Source: an uncultured Blautia sp.
GTDB lineage: Bacteria; Bacillota; Clostridia; Lachnospirales; Lachnospiraceae
DNA: 25,013 bases
Direction of reading: 5' to 3'
Assembly (NCBI GenBank): GCA_934364795.1
Contig: CAKRMK010000044.1
Location: 1 to 25,013 of the forward strand
Shown in pieces: positions 7,150 to 15,697 of the stretch. The notes under the pieces are model-generated. The model saw nothing but the letters and a program-made list of their open reading frames with translations. It ran no database searches and was not told the origin of the DNA. Each line of letters begins with the position of its first letter. Within the stretch, counting starts at the first letter, position 1. The position numbers and the translations under genes are program-made.

Positions 7150-8832
7150 ATGTATAACGAAGAATACAAGCGCTGGATGGCAGCAGATCTGGAAGACGCA
7201 GACCTGAAGCCGGAATTATCCAAAATTGAAGGAAACGATGAGGAAATTAAGGAACGCTTTGCAGTTGCGTTGAAGTTTGGTACAGCAGGACTTCGTGGCG
7301 TCCTGGGAGCAGGTACCAACCGTATGAATATTTATGTAGTACGCCGGGCTACACAGGGCCTTGCCAACTGGGTAAAAACACAGGGTGGAACCCAGACAGT
7401 GGCAATCAGCTATGATAGCCGTCTGAAGAGTGATATATTTGCCAAGACAGCAGCCAGTGTGCTTGCAGCCAATGGAATTAAAGTCAGAATTTATGATGCA
7501 TTAATGCCTGTGCCGGCACTTTCTTTTGCAACACGTTATTATGAGTGCAATGCCGGAATTATGGTTACAGCATCTCATAACCCTGCTAAATATAACGGAT
7601 ATAAGGCTTATGGCCCGGATGGCTGCCAGATGACAGATGATGCAGCAGCAATCGTTTATGATGAGATCCAGAAGACAGACGTTCTCACAGGAGCGAAATA
7701 TATGTCCTTTGCAGAGGGCGTTGAAGAAGGTCTGATCCGCTTTGTTGGTGATGACTGCAAACGTGCTCTTTATGATGCAATTGAATCCCGTCAGGTTCGC
7801 CCGGGTCTTTGCAAAACAGCTGGTCTGAAACTGGTTTACAGCCCGCTTAATGGTTCCGGACTTGTGCCTGTAACCCAGATTTTGAAAGATATTGGAATTA
7901 CAGATGTTACCATCGTTCCGGATCAGGAATATCCGAATGGATATTTTACCACATGCAGTTATCCGAACCCGGAAATCTTCGCAGCTCTGGAGCAGGGACT
8001 GAAGCTTGCAAAAGAGACTGGAGCAGATCTTATGCTTGCAACTGACCCGGATGCAGACCGTGTTGGTATTGCAATGAAATGCCCGGATGGTTCTTATGAA
8101 CTGGTAAGTGGTAATGAAGTTGGAGTTCTTCTTCTTGACTATATTGCAGCTGGCCGTATTGAGAAAGGTACCATGCCGAAGAATCCGGTTGCAGTGAAAT
8201 CTATTGTATCTACACCTCTGGCAGATGCTGTTGCAGAGCACTATGGAGTAGAGCTTAGAAGTGTACTTACCGGATTTAAGTGGATCGGTGATCAGATTGC
8301 ACAGCTGGAAGCAGCTGGTGAAGTTGACCGCTTTATTTTCGGATTTGAGGAGAGCTATGGATATCTTGCAGGACCGTATGTACGTGATAAAGATGCTATT
8401 ATCGGATCTATGCTGATCTGCGAGATGGCTGCTTATTACAGAAGCATTGGCAGCTCCCTGAAGCAGAGACTTGAGGAAATTTATGCACAGTATGGCCGTT
8501 ACCTGAATAAGGTCGACAGCTTTGAGTTCCCGGGACTTAGCGGAATGGATACTATGGCAGGAATCATGCAGAAATTCCGTGATAACCCGCCAGCAGAGAT
8601 TGCAGGCTACAAAGTAGTGAAAGTTACCGACTACAAGAAACCAGAAGAAACTGGACTTCCGGCAGCAAATGTTCTGATTTACAAACTGGAGAATAACGAG
8701 ACAGTTGTAGTTCGTCCATCCGGAACAGAGCCGAAGATCAAGATTTATTACACCACACTTGGCAAAGACCTTGCAGAGGCAGAAGCAGAGAAAGAGAAGC
8801 TTGCCAAAGCACTTGAACCGATGATGGCATAA
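7150..8832 (+). CDS. pgcA: Phosphoglucomutase/phosphomannomutase (alpha-D-phosphohexomutase)
   Basis: A 560-residue cytoplasmic enzyme interconverting hexose 1- and 6-phosphates, linking glycolysis with UDP-glucose, polysaccharide and cell-envelope precursor synthesis. All four superfamily motifs are present: TASHNP 140-145 with the phospho-acceptor Ser142, the metal loop DPDADR 299-304, the sugar-binding loop GFEESYG 398-404, and the phosphate-binding RPSGTEP 522-528. Length fits the Firmicutes PgcA-type enzymes. ATG 7150 is chosen because AGGAG lies eight bases before it and because the protein MYNEEYKRWM matches the usual family start. The reading frame is open back to 6976, but that stretch overlaps the predicted promoter. 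It is a single-gene unit between its own promoter and terminator. Confidence 0.93.
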   Translation: MYNEEYKRWMAADLEDADLKPELSKIEGNDEEIKERFAVALKFGTAGLRGVLGAGTNRMNIYVVRRATQGLANWVKTQGGTQTVAISYDSRLKSDIFAKTAASVLAANGIKVRIYDALMPVPALSFATRYYECNAGIMVTASHNPAKYNGYKAYGPDGCQMTDDAAAIVYDEIQKTDVLTGAKYMSFAEGVEEGLIRFVGDDCKRALYDAIESRQVRPGLCKTAGLKLVYSPLNGSGLVPVTQILKDIGITDVTIVPDQEYPNGYFTTCSYPNPEIFAALEQGLKLAKETGADLMLATDPDADRVGIAMKCPDGSYELVSGNEVGVLLLDYIAAGRIEKGTMPKNPVAVKSIVSTPLADAVAEHYGVELRSVLTGFKWIGDQIAQLEAAGEVDRFIFGFEESYGYLAGPYVRDKDAIIGSMLICEMAAYYRSIGSSLKQRLEEIYAQYGRYLNKVDSFEFPGLSGMDTMAGIMQKFRDNPPAEIAGYKVVKVTDYKKPEETGLPAANVLIYKLENNETVVVRPSGTEPKIKIYYTTLGKDLAEAEAEKEKLAKALEPMMA

Positions 8833-8858
8833 ATTTGTTTCAAAGAGATAAATAATCC

Positions 8859-8904
8859 AGATCCCTTGTGAATTGCCTTACAGCTTTTCATGAGGGATCT
8901 TTTG
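8859..8904 (+). terminator. Rho-independent terminator after pgcA
   Basis: A 14-bp stem (8859-8872 with 8887-8900; AGATCCCT/AGGGATCT core plus two G-U pairs) and a 14-base loop are followed by TTTT. Confidence 0.85.
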
Positions 8905-8926
8905 ATAGAGACTTTTAAATAAATTT

Positions 8927-8945
8927 TAGAGTGTGTGAAAAATTT
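8927..8945 (+). repeat. Dispersed TAGAGCGTGTTTGAAAAA-type repeat, copy 5 (diverged)
   Basis: TAGAGTGTGTGAAAAATTT differs from copy 1 at a few positions. It lies in the gap after the pgcA terminator. Confidence 0.35.
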
Positions 8946-9030
8946 TATATTTTGCTGAAATTGAAGAAAAACTGAGAACAGATTCGTTAGTTATAATGAA
9001 AGCATAGATAAAAAAAGAGGTGACAAAATA

Positions 9031-9246
9031 ATGCTGACATTATTGTTTATAATTATGATGCTTGGAGTATTTGGAAAATTAGCAGGACTTGCTTTTCGCG
9101 CTACCTGGGGGATTACAAAAATCTGTTTCCGCCTGATCTTTCTGCCGCTGATACTGATTGGGCTTGTGCTTGCGGGATTCATATACATAGCAATTCCGTT
9201 GCTGGTGGTTATTGGAATCGTAGTACTGGTGATGGCGGCTGCGTAG
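9031..9246 (+). CDS. Small two-helix membrane protein, hypothetical
   Basis: A 71-residue protein made almost only of hydrophobic segments. The first helix is at about residues 2-16, a short basic loop (FRATWGITKICFR) follows, and a long hydrophobic stretch LIFLPLILIGLVLAGFIY continues to the C-terminus. No named family is recognised. AGAGGTG lies 10 bases before the ATG, and TTATAATG at about 8990 could serve as a -10, so expression is credible. It stands alone between the pgcA terminator and a long non-coding stretch. Small membrane proteins of this look are common in Lachnospiraceae with no known role. Confidence 0.6.
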   Translation: MLTLLFIIMMLGVFGKLAGLAFRATWGITKICFRLIFLPLILIGLVLAGFIYIAIPLLVVIGIVVLVMAAA

Positions 9247-9381
9247 TTTTCATAATTATCAATATATTTATAAAAATAAAAATACACGAAAATAAAATCG
9301 AAAATATGTGCGATTTGCCAGATGACAAAAAGCGACAAATATGATAGGATAACAACATCAACAAAAGAAGAAAAGAAGATT

Positions 9382-9557
9382 GAAGCACGAAAGCCTTCAG
9401 AACACAAGGAAAGATTAGAATACAGAAGAACCTAAAATACAGAAGAAAATTGAAGTACGAAAGAATCTGAAGCACGAAAGAAAATTATAATACGAAAGAA
9501 CTTAAAGCATGTAAGAATCTAAAGTACAAAGGTTATCTGCAATACGAAAGAAAACCT
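9382..9557. repeat. Degenerate 17-bp tandem repeat array in a 590-bp non-coding region
   Basis: Eight consecutive units at 9418-9557 follow the pattern RAARYACGAAAGAAYYT with a period of 17 bp (18-19 in three units). The best units are 9452-9468 (GAAGTACGAAAGAATCT) and 9469-9486. A ninth, separated unit lies at 9382-9398 and can fold into a small GAAG/CTTC hairpin. The whole stretch is strongly purine-biased on the plus strand and has no credible reading frame. A possible upstream promoter, ATGACA-17 bp-TAGGAT, lies at about 9320-9350. The region 9247-9838 otherwise holds only the reverse terminator and forward promoter listed below. Confidence 0.6.
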
Positions 9558-9620
9558 GGTTGAAAATCATCGGGAATCTCAAGAACACATCAGATAAATT
9601 ATAACAAAACACATCAGAAA

Positions 9621-9647
9621 AAAAGGTCAGGAACCAGTTTCCTGACC
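9621..9647 (-). terminator. Orphan terminator pointing left
   Basis: A 9-bp perfect stem GGTCAGGAA/TTCCTGACC with a 5-base loop (9625-9647) has seven A on its plus-strand left side, which is a T-run on the minus strand. No good minus-strand gene ends here, so it may close an antisense or small RNA, or be a remnant. Confidence 0.6.
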
Positions 9648-9681
9648 CTGATTATAACAAAATCCACATAAATCCATAATG

Positions 9682-9711
9682 TTGACAGTGAAATATTTTA
9701 TAAATTATGTT
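9682..9711 (+). promoter_or_regulatory. Predicted promoter of the DUF4186-sbcD-sbcC operon
   Basis: TTGACA (9682-9687), an 18-bp spacer and TATGTT (9706-9711), about 130 bases before the first gene. The leader in between contains GGAGGA near 9747 and no recognised riboswitch. Confidence 0.5.
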
Positions 9712-9838
9712 ATACACCTTTAGAAGGGTTCTTTTAGTATGCCCTGGAGGAATGATTTTCAAACATACTATAGCCCATTTGTGGGAAAATGTGTATACTG
9801 GAAGAAATATATGAAAATCAGATACAGAAAGGCATGTA

Positions 9839-11191
9839 ATGAACACACAGGAAGCCTCCTTCAGCAATTCAGGAACAGAGAATATTCACCAGGCACAGGA
9901 GATTAATGAAGCCTATCGTGTACTGAGCCTTCCAGTTGCAACTACGAAAGAAAATCAAAAAGAAAAACACGCAGAAAAAAATTTTAGGAAAAATACCGGC
10001 GAAAACAGAGGAAAAACAAAAACGGAAAAGAAGCCAGAAACAGATTTCTGGAAAAGCGCACCTAATGAAAAAATTTTTGCTCCAAGAAATATTTACATGC
10101 ATTACAGTATGGATATTTCCGAAGTGGAAAAAACAGTTTCCACAGAATCAATGTACTATAAGATTGCCAGAGGAAAGTATATGTGGGAACCGGAAGAAGA
10201 GGATTTTACACTTTTTCTTACCAGTATTCGTCATGCATCTTCGGAACTGCTGGAAAGGACAGAAAACGAAGTAACAGAGAATATATCCGGGCTCCAGGAT
10301 TTAAAAGAAAATAGATTTCTTGCCCAGACCAGAATTTTTGAATATCTTTCTATGGAGTGTATTTCACCTGTAAAAGTATTAAATTCACTGACGAAACCAG
10401 AATCCATAGATGGAAAAGGACAGAAAATATATCATTTTCATGCATTTCTGGAAGCAGAACGATTCACTGACAGAGCAAAAGAAATCATCAGACTGCAGCC
10501 GGAAGAATATCTTTATCCAGGTGGATTTCACGGAAATCAGATTCTGCTTAAGAACAGACAACAGCAGTCATTGGGATACCTTCACATGGAAGACAACCGG
10601 CTATATTTTTGCGTTATTCCACTATTAAAGTCGCATGCAGCACAGATAAAATTGCTGGTGAAATCTGTAAAACCGTGTGGAAAAACTGGTAATGCACAGG
10701 TTAGAGCCGATATAGATTTTTATATGCGCCTGGAAACGGAGAATTATAACTGTAATTATTCAGATATAAATCTTAAGCTTGCGAAAATTTTAACAGATTA
10801 TGAAAATTATCTGCGGAAAAATACTACTGAAAAATTCCAGGAACTGTTTGCACGGCTGTCCAGATCGGATTTTCGCAGCAGGTTTCATTTAAAAGAAAAG
10901 GATTTGCAGTATATTCAGAAAAAAGGAATGGATACGGTTCGAAGCCATGCACAGGATTTTGTGCGTATGCGTCTGGCACCCGCACAGATTCCAAATGATG
11001 GGAAACAGACTCCCATGCGGGGGCACCCTGTATTTGTAGCACAACATGCTACCGGATGCTGTTGCAGGGGATGTCTGTACAAATGGCACAAAATTCCCAG
11101 TGGAATTCAGCTTACAGAGAAGCAGCAGGAATATGTGGTGGATGTGCTGATGGAATGGATAAGGAGACAATTAAGCCAGAGGAGTTTATAA
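9839..11191 (+). CDS. DUF4186 domain protein with a large unrecognised N-terminal region
   Basis: A 450-residue, probably cytoplasmic protein. Residues about 30-70 form a low-complexity linker rich in Lys, Glu and Thr. Residues about 75-330 are a globular region I do not recognise (APRNIYMHYSMDIS, then YHFHAFLEAERFTDRAKEII and YPGGFHGNQILLK). Residues about 332-447 match DUF4186: RSRFHLKEKD, NDGKQTPMRGHPVF, then QHATGCCCRGCLYKWHKIP, where H403, C407-C409, C412 and H417 look like a metal site. DUF4186 usually occurs as a protein of only about 110-130 residues, so this is a fusion. It stands four bases ahead of sbcD in the same operon, suggesting a link to DNA end processing (inference). The ribosome site GAAAGGCATGTA is weak. 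Confidence 0.75.
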   Translation: MNTQEASFSNSGTENIHQAQEINEAYRVLSLPVATTKENQKEKHAEKNFRKNTGENRGKTKTEKKPETDFWKSAPNEKIFAPRNIYMHYSMDISEVEKTVSTESMYYKIARGKYMWEPEEEDFTLFLTSIRHASSELLERTENEVTENISGLQDLKENRFLAQTRIFEYLSMECISPVKVLNSLTKPESIDGKGQKIYHFHAFLEAERFTDRAKEIIRLQPEEYLYPGGFHGNQILLKNRQQQSLGYLHMEDNRLYFCVIPLLKSHAAQIKLLVKSVKPCGKTGNAQVRADIDFYMRLETENYNCNYSDINLKLAKILTDYENYLRKNTTEKFQELFARLSRSDFRSRFHLKEKDLQYIQKKGMDTVRSHAQDFVRMRLAPAQIPNDGKQTPMRGHPVFVAQHATGCCCRGCLYKWHKIPSGIQLTEKQQEYVVDVLMEWIRRQLSQRSL

Positions 11192-11194
11192 TTT

Positions 11195-12364
11195 ATGAGA
11201 TTTTTTCACTTGTCAGATCTGCATATTGGTTTGAAATTAATTAATCGTGATTTGAGAGAAGATCAGGAATATATATTTGATCAGATTATCCAGGCAGCCA
11301 GACGGGAGCTGCCGGATGCAATTGTAATTGCCGGTGATATTTATGATAAAGCTGTTCCATCGGCAGAAGCAGTAGAGGTTTTTGATTATTTTATTGGAAA
11401 ATTACATGATGCTGTGCCAGATTCTGTGATTATGATAATCAGTGGAAACCATGACAGTGCAGCCCGTGTGAACTGCTTCCGAAGTGTTTTGAACAGGCAG
11501 AGAATTTATATGATTGGAGTACCGCCTCAGTATGAGGAGGATCATATAGAAAAGGTTGTTCTGAAAGACGAATTTGGTCCTGTGAATTTTTATCTTCTTC
11601 CATTTGTGAAACCATCCATGGTGAAAATGATTGTTGGAACAGATGAAAATGGCAATAATTTATCCTATAATGAGACAATTCATCGTCTGATTGAACGGGA
11701 AAACATTGATCAGACACAGCGAAATATTCTGGTCAGCCATCAATTTTACCTGCCGTCCGGGAAAAATCCGGAAGATGTGGAAAGGATGGATTCTGAAATC
11801 AGAACAATTGGAAACATTGACCAGGTATCTGCTGACATTTTAGAAAATTTTGACTATGCTGCGCTGGGGCATATCCATAAACCAATGAAGGTAGGAGGGG
11901 AAGTATACAGGTATTGCGGAACTCCGCTGGCGTGTTCTGTCAGTGAAGCAGGGCAGGAGAAGGGAATTATTATGGTTGACATAAAACAAAAAACAGAATG
12001 CAGCCAGAAAGCTTCGGTTGATATACAGGTTATTCCATTGACTCCTTTACGTCAGGTCGGGGTTTTAAAAGGCAGCCTGGAAAGTGTTCTTGCCAGAGCC
12101 TGTGAAGATTATGTGACAGTTGTGCTTACGGATAGGGTTGACCTGGATGTAATTGATATGCAGGATCGGCTGCGTCTGGCGTTCCCCGGGCTGTTGGAAA
12201 TACGGAGGGAAACAATGCGCCAGCCGGATTATGTCCGTAAAACTACTTTAGAAAAAGTTTTGAATCCCTTTGAGCTGTGTTGTGAGTTTCTTGCAGAAGC
12301 CGACGAAGAAGAGAAAGAGATTCTCCAGGACGTTATAAATACAGTACAGGGGGTGGCGAAATGA
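11195..12364 (+). CDS. sbcD: Exonuclease SbcCD, nuclease subunit SbcD
   Basis: A 389-residue Mre11-type metallophosphoesterase, the nuclease half of SbcCD, which opens DNA hairpins and trims blocked double-strand ends. The dimanganese ligands are seen in order: D8 and H10 (HLSDLHIG), D48 (AGDIYD), N85-H86-D87 (SGNHDS), H182 (VSHQF), and H226/H228 (LGHIHKP). The C-terminal part fits the capping and SbcC-binding segment. AGAGGAG lies upstream of ATG 11195. The gene follows the DUF4186 gene by three bases and overlaps sbcC by ATGA, so all three are likely co-translated. Confidence 0.95.
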   Translation: MRFFHLSDLHIGLKLINRDLREDQEYIFDQIIQAARRELPDAIVIAGDIYDKAVPSAEAVEVFDYFIGKLHDAVPDSVIMIISGNHDSAARVNCFRSVLNRQRIYMIGVPPQYEEDHIEKVVLKDEFGPVNFYLLPFVKPSMVKMIVGTDENGNNLSYNETIHRLIERENIDQTQRNILVSHQFYLPSGKNPEDVERMDSEIRTIGNIDQVSADILENFDYAALGHIHKPMKVGGEVYRYCGTPLACSVSEAGQEKGIIMVDIKQKTECSQKASVDIQVIPLTPLRQVGVLKGSLESVLARACEDYVTVVLTDRVDLDVIDMQDRLRLAFPGLLEIRRETMRQPDYVRKTTLEKVLNPFELCCEFLAEADEEEKEILQDVINTVQGVAK

Positions 12365-15300
12365 GACCTGTGAAGCTTACCATGCAGGCATTTGGCTCTT
12401 ATGGGAATATGACCCAGATTAACTTTAGAAAACCGGATCAGAATCTTTTTCTTATAACAGGTGATACTGGCGCTGGAAAAACCACTATATTTGACGCAAT
12501 TGTTTTCGCACTTTATGGAGAAGCAAGTTCCACTGCAAATAAAAAAGATGGAGTTGTCCTTCAGAGCCAGTATGTGGAAGTAAATGTGGAACCTTTTGTG
12601 GAACTTATTTTTTCAGAGGGAACAGGAAAGAACAGCAGACTGTATACAGTTCGGCGTGTTCCAAGACACTTGAAAATGCTTACCCGGGGTGCAGGAAAGA
12701 ATACAGGAAGCCGTGAAGTTACAGGATCTGTAAGTCTTATCATGCCAGACGGAACGGAATATCCACAGAAAGAAGCTGACAATAAACTGAATGAGATTCT
12801 GGGGCTTACTAAGAGCCAGTTTATGCAGGTTGTCATGATTGCACAGGGGGAATTTATGGAATTACTTCGCGCGAAATCTGATGACAAAAAGGTTATTTTT
12901 CGAAAGCTTTTTAATACAGAATTGTACCAAAACATTGTAGATGAGCTGATGAACCGTAAGCGCAGCATGGAAAAAGATATAGCACAGATTAAGACAGCCT
13001 GCCAGACTGAAACTGCCCACGTAATAATTCCGGAAGAATACCAAATGAATCAGGAAATAACCGCATTAAAAAAGCAGATTAACAATGGAGAAATTGTGGT
13101 TATGGAGCAGTTTCTTACACTATTGGAAAATTTGTGTGAAACATTGGAATCCAATACAGCAAATGCACAGAAAAAGCTGGATTTACTTTCAAAAATACGT
13201 GATGAAAAGCGTGATTTTCATACAAATGCAGAGCAGTTAAGTGGTTTATATGGCCAGCTGGAGTCAGCCACGATGAAACTGGAGCAATGTAATGCTGTAG
13301 AAGAACAAATGAAAGAGAATGTGCTTCTTGCAGAACAAATCAGACTGTCTTATGAGATAAAGGGAGAGTATGTACGTTATTGTGATGCACAGAAAAATGT
13401 ACAGAATTGTGAAAGTGCTCTCACAGAACAGCAGTCGAGATTACCGATGCTGGAACAAAATGCCAGACAAGCTGAAAAGGCAATGAATCAGGCAAAGATA
13501 TTGGCTGATCAGGAGCTTGCGGCATACACCAGTATCTACGACAGTGTAAATAAAGAACTGAAACTTCTGAAAAAAATTGAATCTGTTCGTCTTGTCAGAA
13601 AAAATGGACAGGAGACATTAGCAAAAGCTCAGGAAACAGAACGAAAAGCCCGCGAAAACCTGTCAGAGCTGGAGCGAAAGGAAAAAGAATGGCGTAGTCA
13701 GCTGGAACAGCTTTTGGATGTGAAGGAAAGGCGTGCGCTGTGGAATGGAAAAAAACAGGAACTCACAGCGTTGGCAGAGAAGATTCGTGAGGTAGAAACA
13801 TATCAAAAGAACAGTATTTCCCAATTAGAAGAAGCGAAAAAAGCGAAATCTGCTTATATAAAAATAAGACAGCTTTATGAGATAAAAAATCAGGAATATG
13901 AATCTGCCCGAAGAATTTTTCTGGATGACCAGGCAGGTTTTCTGGCACAGGAACTTCAGCCTGGAAAGCCATGCCCTGTTTGCGGGGCACTGGAGCATCC
14001 ACATCCATGTGCTATTTCGGAGTTCCATGAAAACATTACGAGAGAATCCCTGGAAAAATTGGAACAGGAAATCTCAAAGCTTCGAAATCAGCAGGAACAA
14101 AGAGCAGGAGCTGCAAAAGCAGCTGCGGATCTGGCAGATGCCAGGGAAAAAATCTGGAAAGAGGGATTTTGGAAGCTGGTTCTGCAAGTCATAGAAATTA
14201 AAGAAAAGTTTTCTTCGGCTTTAGATGCGTTGCCTAAAGAGTTGACATTCCTGGAAAACTCGGAGGAGAATTTTTATGAGCAAAAATTGCATGATGAGAT
14301 GCAAGAAGAATACCTGGAAAAAGTACTGACAGAAGTGCAAGCTGTTATGCAGATGTGGCGGGATAGTGTTCAAAAGCAGGATGAGCAACTGAAAAAAGAT
14401 GAACAATTGCTGATATCTTTACAGACTGCCCTGGAACATATAGAAGAAGAAAAAACTAAAAGCAGGGAGATCGCAGATATTGCGGGTCAGAGGTTGACAG
14501 AGGCAATAGCCAGTGCAAAGAGCAGTGATGATGTTCTTGAGGAGCTTGAGCGGTCAAGAGAATATGAATCCGAAGAAGCAGCCCGGCTGAAATATAGGGA
14601 AGCAAAGGAAAAGAAGAAAAAAGCAGAGAATGAGTTTAAAGCAGCACAGGTGCAAGCAAATACCGCATCGGAAGCGTTTCTTAACTGTACAAGCCTGATT
14701 CGCCGCTATGAAAAGGAAATTCCTGATTTACAGAAAAATTGCCAGGAACGTAAATCTGTTTATGAGCAAATATTAGAAAATAGGCGTACAACAGAAGAGG
14801 AATGGATGACTACTGTAAATAGTCATGTAAAGGAAAGCGCAGGAGAGCTTGAGAAAAAGGTTAATGACTGGAAACAGAAGCGAATTGCGGCTTTGACAGA
14901 GAAGGAGGCTGCTGCAAAGGCAATCGCAGGCAGGGAAAAGCCAAATCTGGAAAATGCCCGGATGGAAATGATTGAAGCAGAAGAGCACCGTATTCAGGCG
15001 CAAAATACATTGAATCTGTATAAAGAACAATATAAAGCGGATAAAGCAGCACTGGATTTATTAATCCTGCAGCTGAAAAAAAGAGGAAAAATAATCGAAA
15101 AGCATGCGAAACTGGAATCTTTATATAAACTGCTTTCCGGAAATATATCTGGGAATCGAATGGATCTTGAAACATTTGTCCAGAGATATTATCTTGAAAA
15201 AATATTGTATTCGGCCAACCGTCGTTTCCAGGATATGTCTGCCGGACAGTTTGAATTGAGGATGGTAGATGCCGAGAATGCGGGAAAGGGCAAAAACCGT

Positions 15301-15651
15301 GGCCTGGACTTAATGGTTTACTCCAATGTAACCGGAAAAGAAAGAGAAGTCCGTACTTTATCAGGAGGAGAATCATTTATGGCAGCACTGGCCCTTGCGC
15401 TGGGAATGGCAGATCAGATTCAGGAAAGTTCAGCTGCGATTAATCTTGATGTTATGTTTGTCGATGAAGGCTTTGGTTCTCTTGATGAACATTCCAGAGA
15501 ACAGGCTGTAAAGGTTCTTCAGGAGCTTGCCAGCGGCAGCAAAATGATCGGAATTATTTCTCATGTAACAGAACTGAAGCAGGAAATAGAAGATCAGCTT
15601 ATTGTGACAAAGGATGAGAAGGGAAGTCATGTAAGATGGCAAATTAGCTGA
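12361..15651 (+). CDS. sbcC: Exonuclease SbcCD, ATPase subunit SbcC
   Basis: A 1096-residue SMC/Rad50-type ATPase that drives and positions SbcD. Walker A GDTGAGKTT is at residues 34-42. Two long coiled-coil arms (about 180-530 and 560-960, rich in Glu, Lys, Gln and Ala) flank the zinc hook CPVCG at 538-542, which pairs two SbcC molecules. The ABC signature LSGGES is at 1000-1005 and Walker B LDVMFVDE at 1029-1036, with a D-loop GSLDEHS behind it. All key residues are intact and the length is normal. The start ATG overlaps the sbcD stop as ATGA. Confidence 0.95.
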   Translation: MRPVKLTMQAFGSYGNMTQINFRKPDQNLFLITGDTGAGKTTIFDAIVFALYGEASSTANKKDGVVLQSQYVEVNVEPFVELIFSEGTGKNSRLYTVRRVPRHLKMLTRGAGKNTGSREVTGSVSLIMPDGTEYPQKEADNKLNEILGLTKSQFMQVVMIAQGEFMELLRAKSDDKKVIFRKLFNTELYQNIVDELMNRKRSMEKDIAQIKTACQTETAHVIIPEEYQMNQEITALKKQINNGEIVVMEQFLTLLENLCETLESNTANAQKKLDLLSKIRDEKRDFHTNAEQLSGLYGQLESATMKLEQCNAVEEQMKENVLLAEQIRLSYEIKGEYVRYCDAQKNVQNCESALTEQQSRLPMLEQNARQAEKAMNQAKILADQELAAYTSIYDSVNKELKLLKKIESVRLVRKNGQETLAKAQETERKARENLSELERKEKEWRSQLEQLLDVKERRALWNGKKQELTALAEKIREVETYQKNSISQLEEAKKAKSAYIKIRQLYEIKNQEYESARRIFLDDQAGFLAQELQPGKPCPVCGALEHPHPCAISEFHENITRESLEKLEQEISKLRNQQEQRAGAAKAAADLADAREKIWKEGFWKLVLQVIEIKEKFSSALDALPKELTFLENSEENFYEQKLHDEMQEEYLEKVLTEVQAVMQMWRDSVQKQDEQLKKDEQLLISLQTALEHIEEEKTKSREIADIAGQRLTEAIASAKSSDDVLEELERSREYESEEAARLKYREAKEKKKKAENEFKAAQVQANTASEAFLNCTSLIRRYEKEIPDLQKNCQERKSVYEQILENRRTTEEEWMTTVNSHVKESAGELEKKVNDWKQKRIAALTEKEAAAKAIAGREKPNLENARMEMIEAEEHRIQAQNTLNLYKEQYKADKAALDLLILQLKKRGKIIEKHAKLESLYKLLSGNISGNRMDLETFVQRYYLEKILYSANRRFQDMSAGQFELRMVDAENAGKGKNRGLDLMVYSNVTGKEREVRTLSGGESFMAALALALGMADQIQESSAAINLDVMFVDEGFGSLDEHSREQAVKVLQELASGSKMIGIISHVTELKQEIEDQLIVTKDEKGSHVRWQIS

Positions 15652-15655
15652 TGAG

Positions 15656-15692
15656 ATAAGGTTGTTGGAGCAAGCTGCGACAACAACCCTAT
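15656..15692. terminator. Hairpin between convergent sbcC and HAD genes
   Basis: A 12-bp stem with one mismatch (ATAAGGTTGTTG with CAACAACCCTAT) closes a 13-base loop. No clear T-run follows on either strand, so termination may be weak or bidirectional. Confidence 0.5.
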
Positions 15693-15697
15693 CTGTC

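Noticed and set aside
7501..8241. A 246-residue reverse frame inside the phosphosugar mutase gene
   Set aside because: It is a codon-bias shadow of pgcA with no ribosome site and low-complexity, Cys-rich content.
9382..9557. The 17-bp repeats as a CRISPR array
   Set aside because: The repeats are short, diverged and contiguous, with no spacers of constant length, and no cas gene is present.
9652..9867. A 71-residue reverse frame as the gene served by the orphan terminator
   Set aside because: It overlaps the forward promoter and gene start, has no ribosome site, and does not look like a protein.
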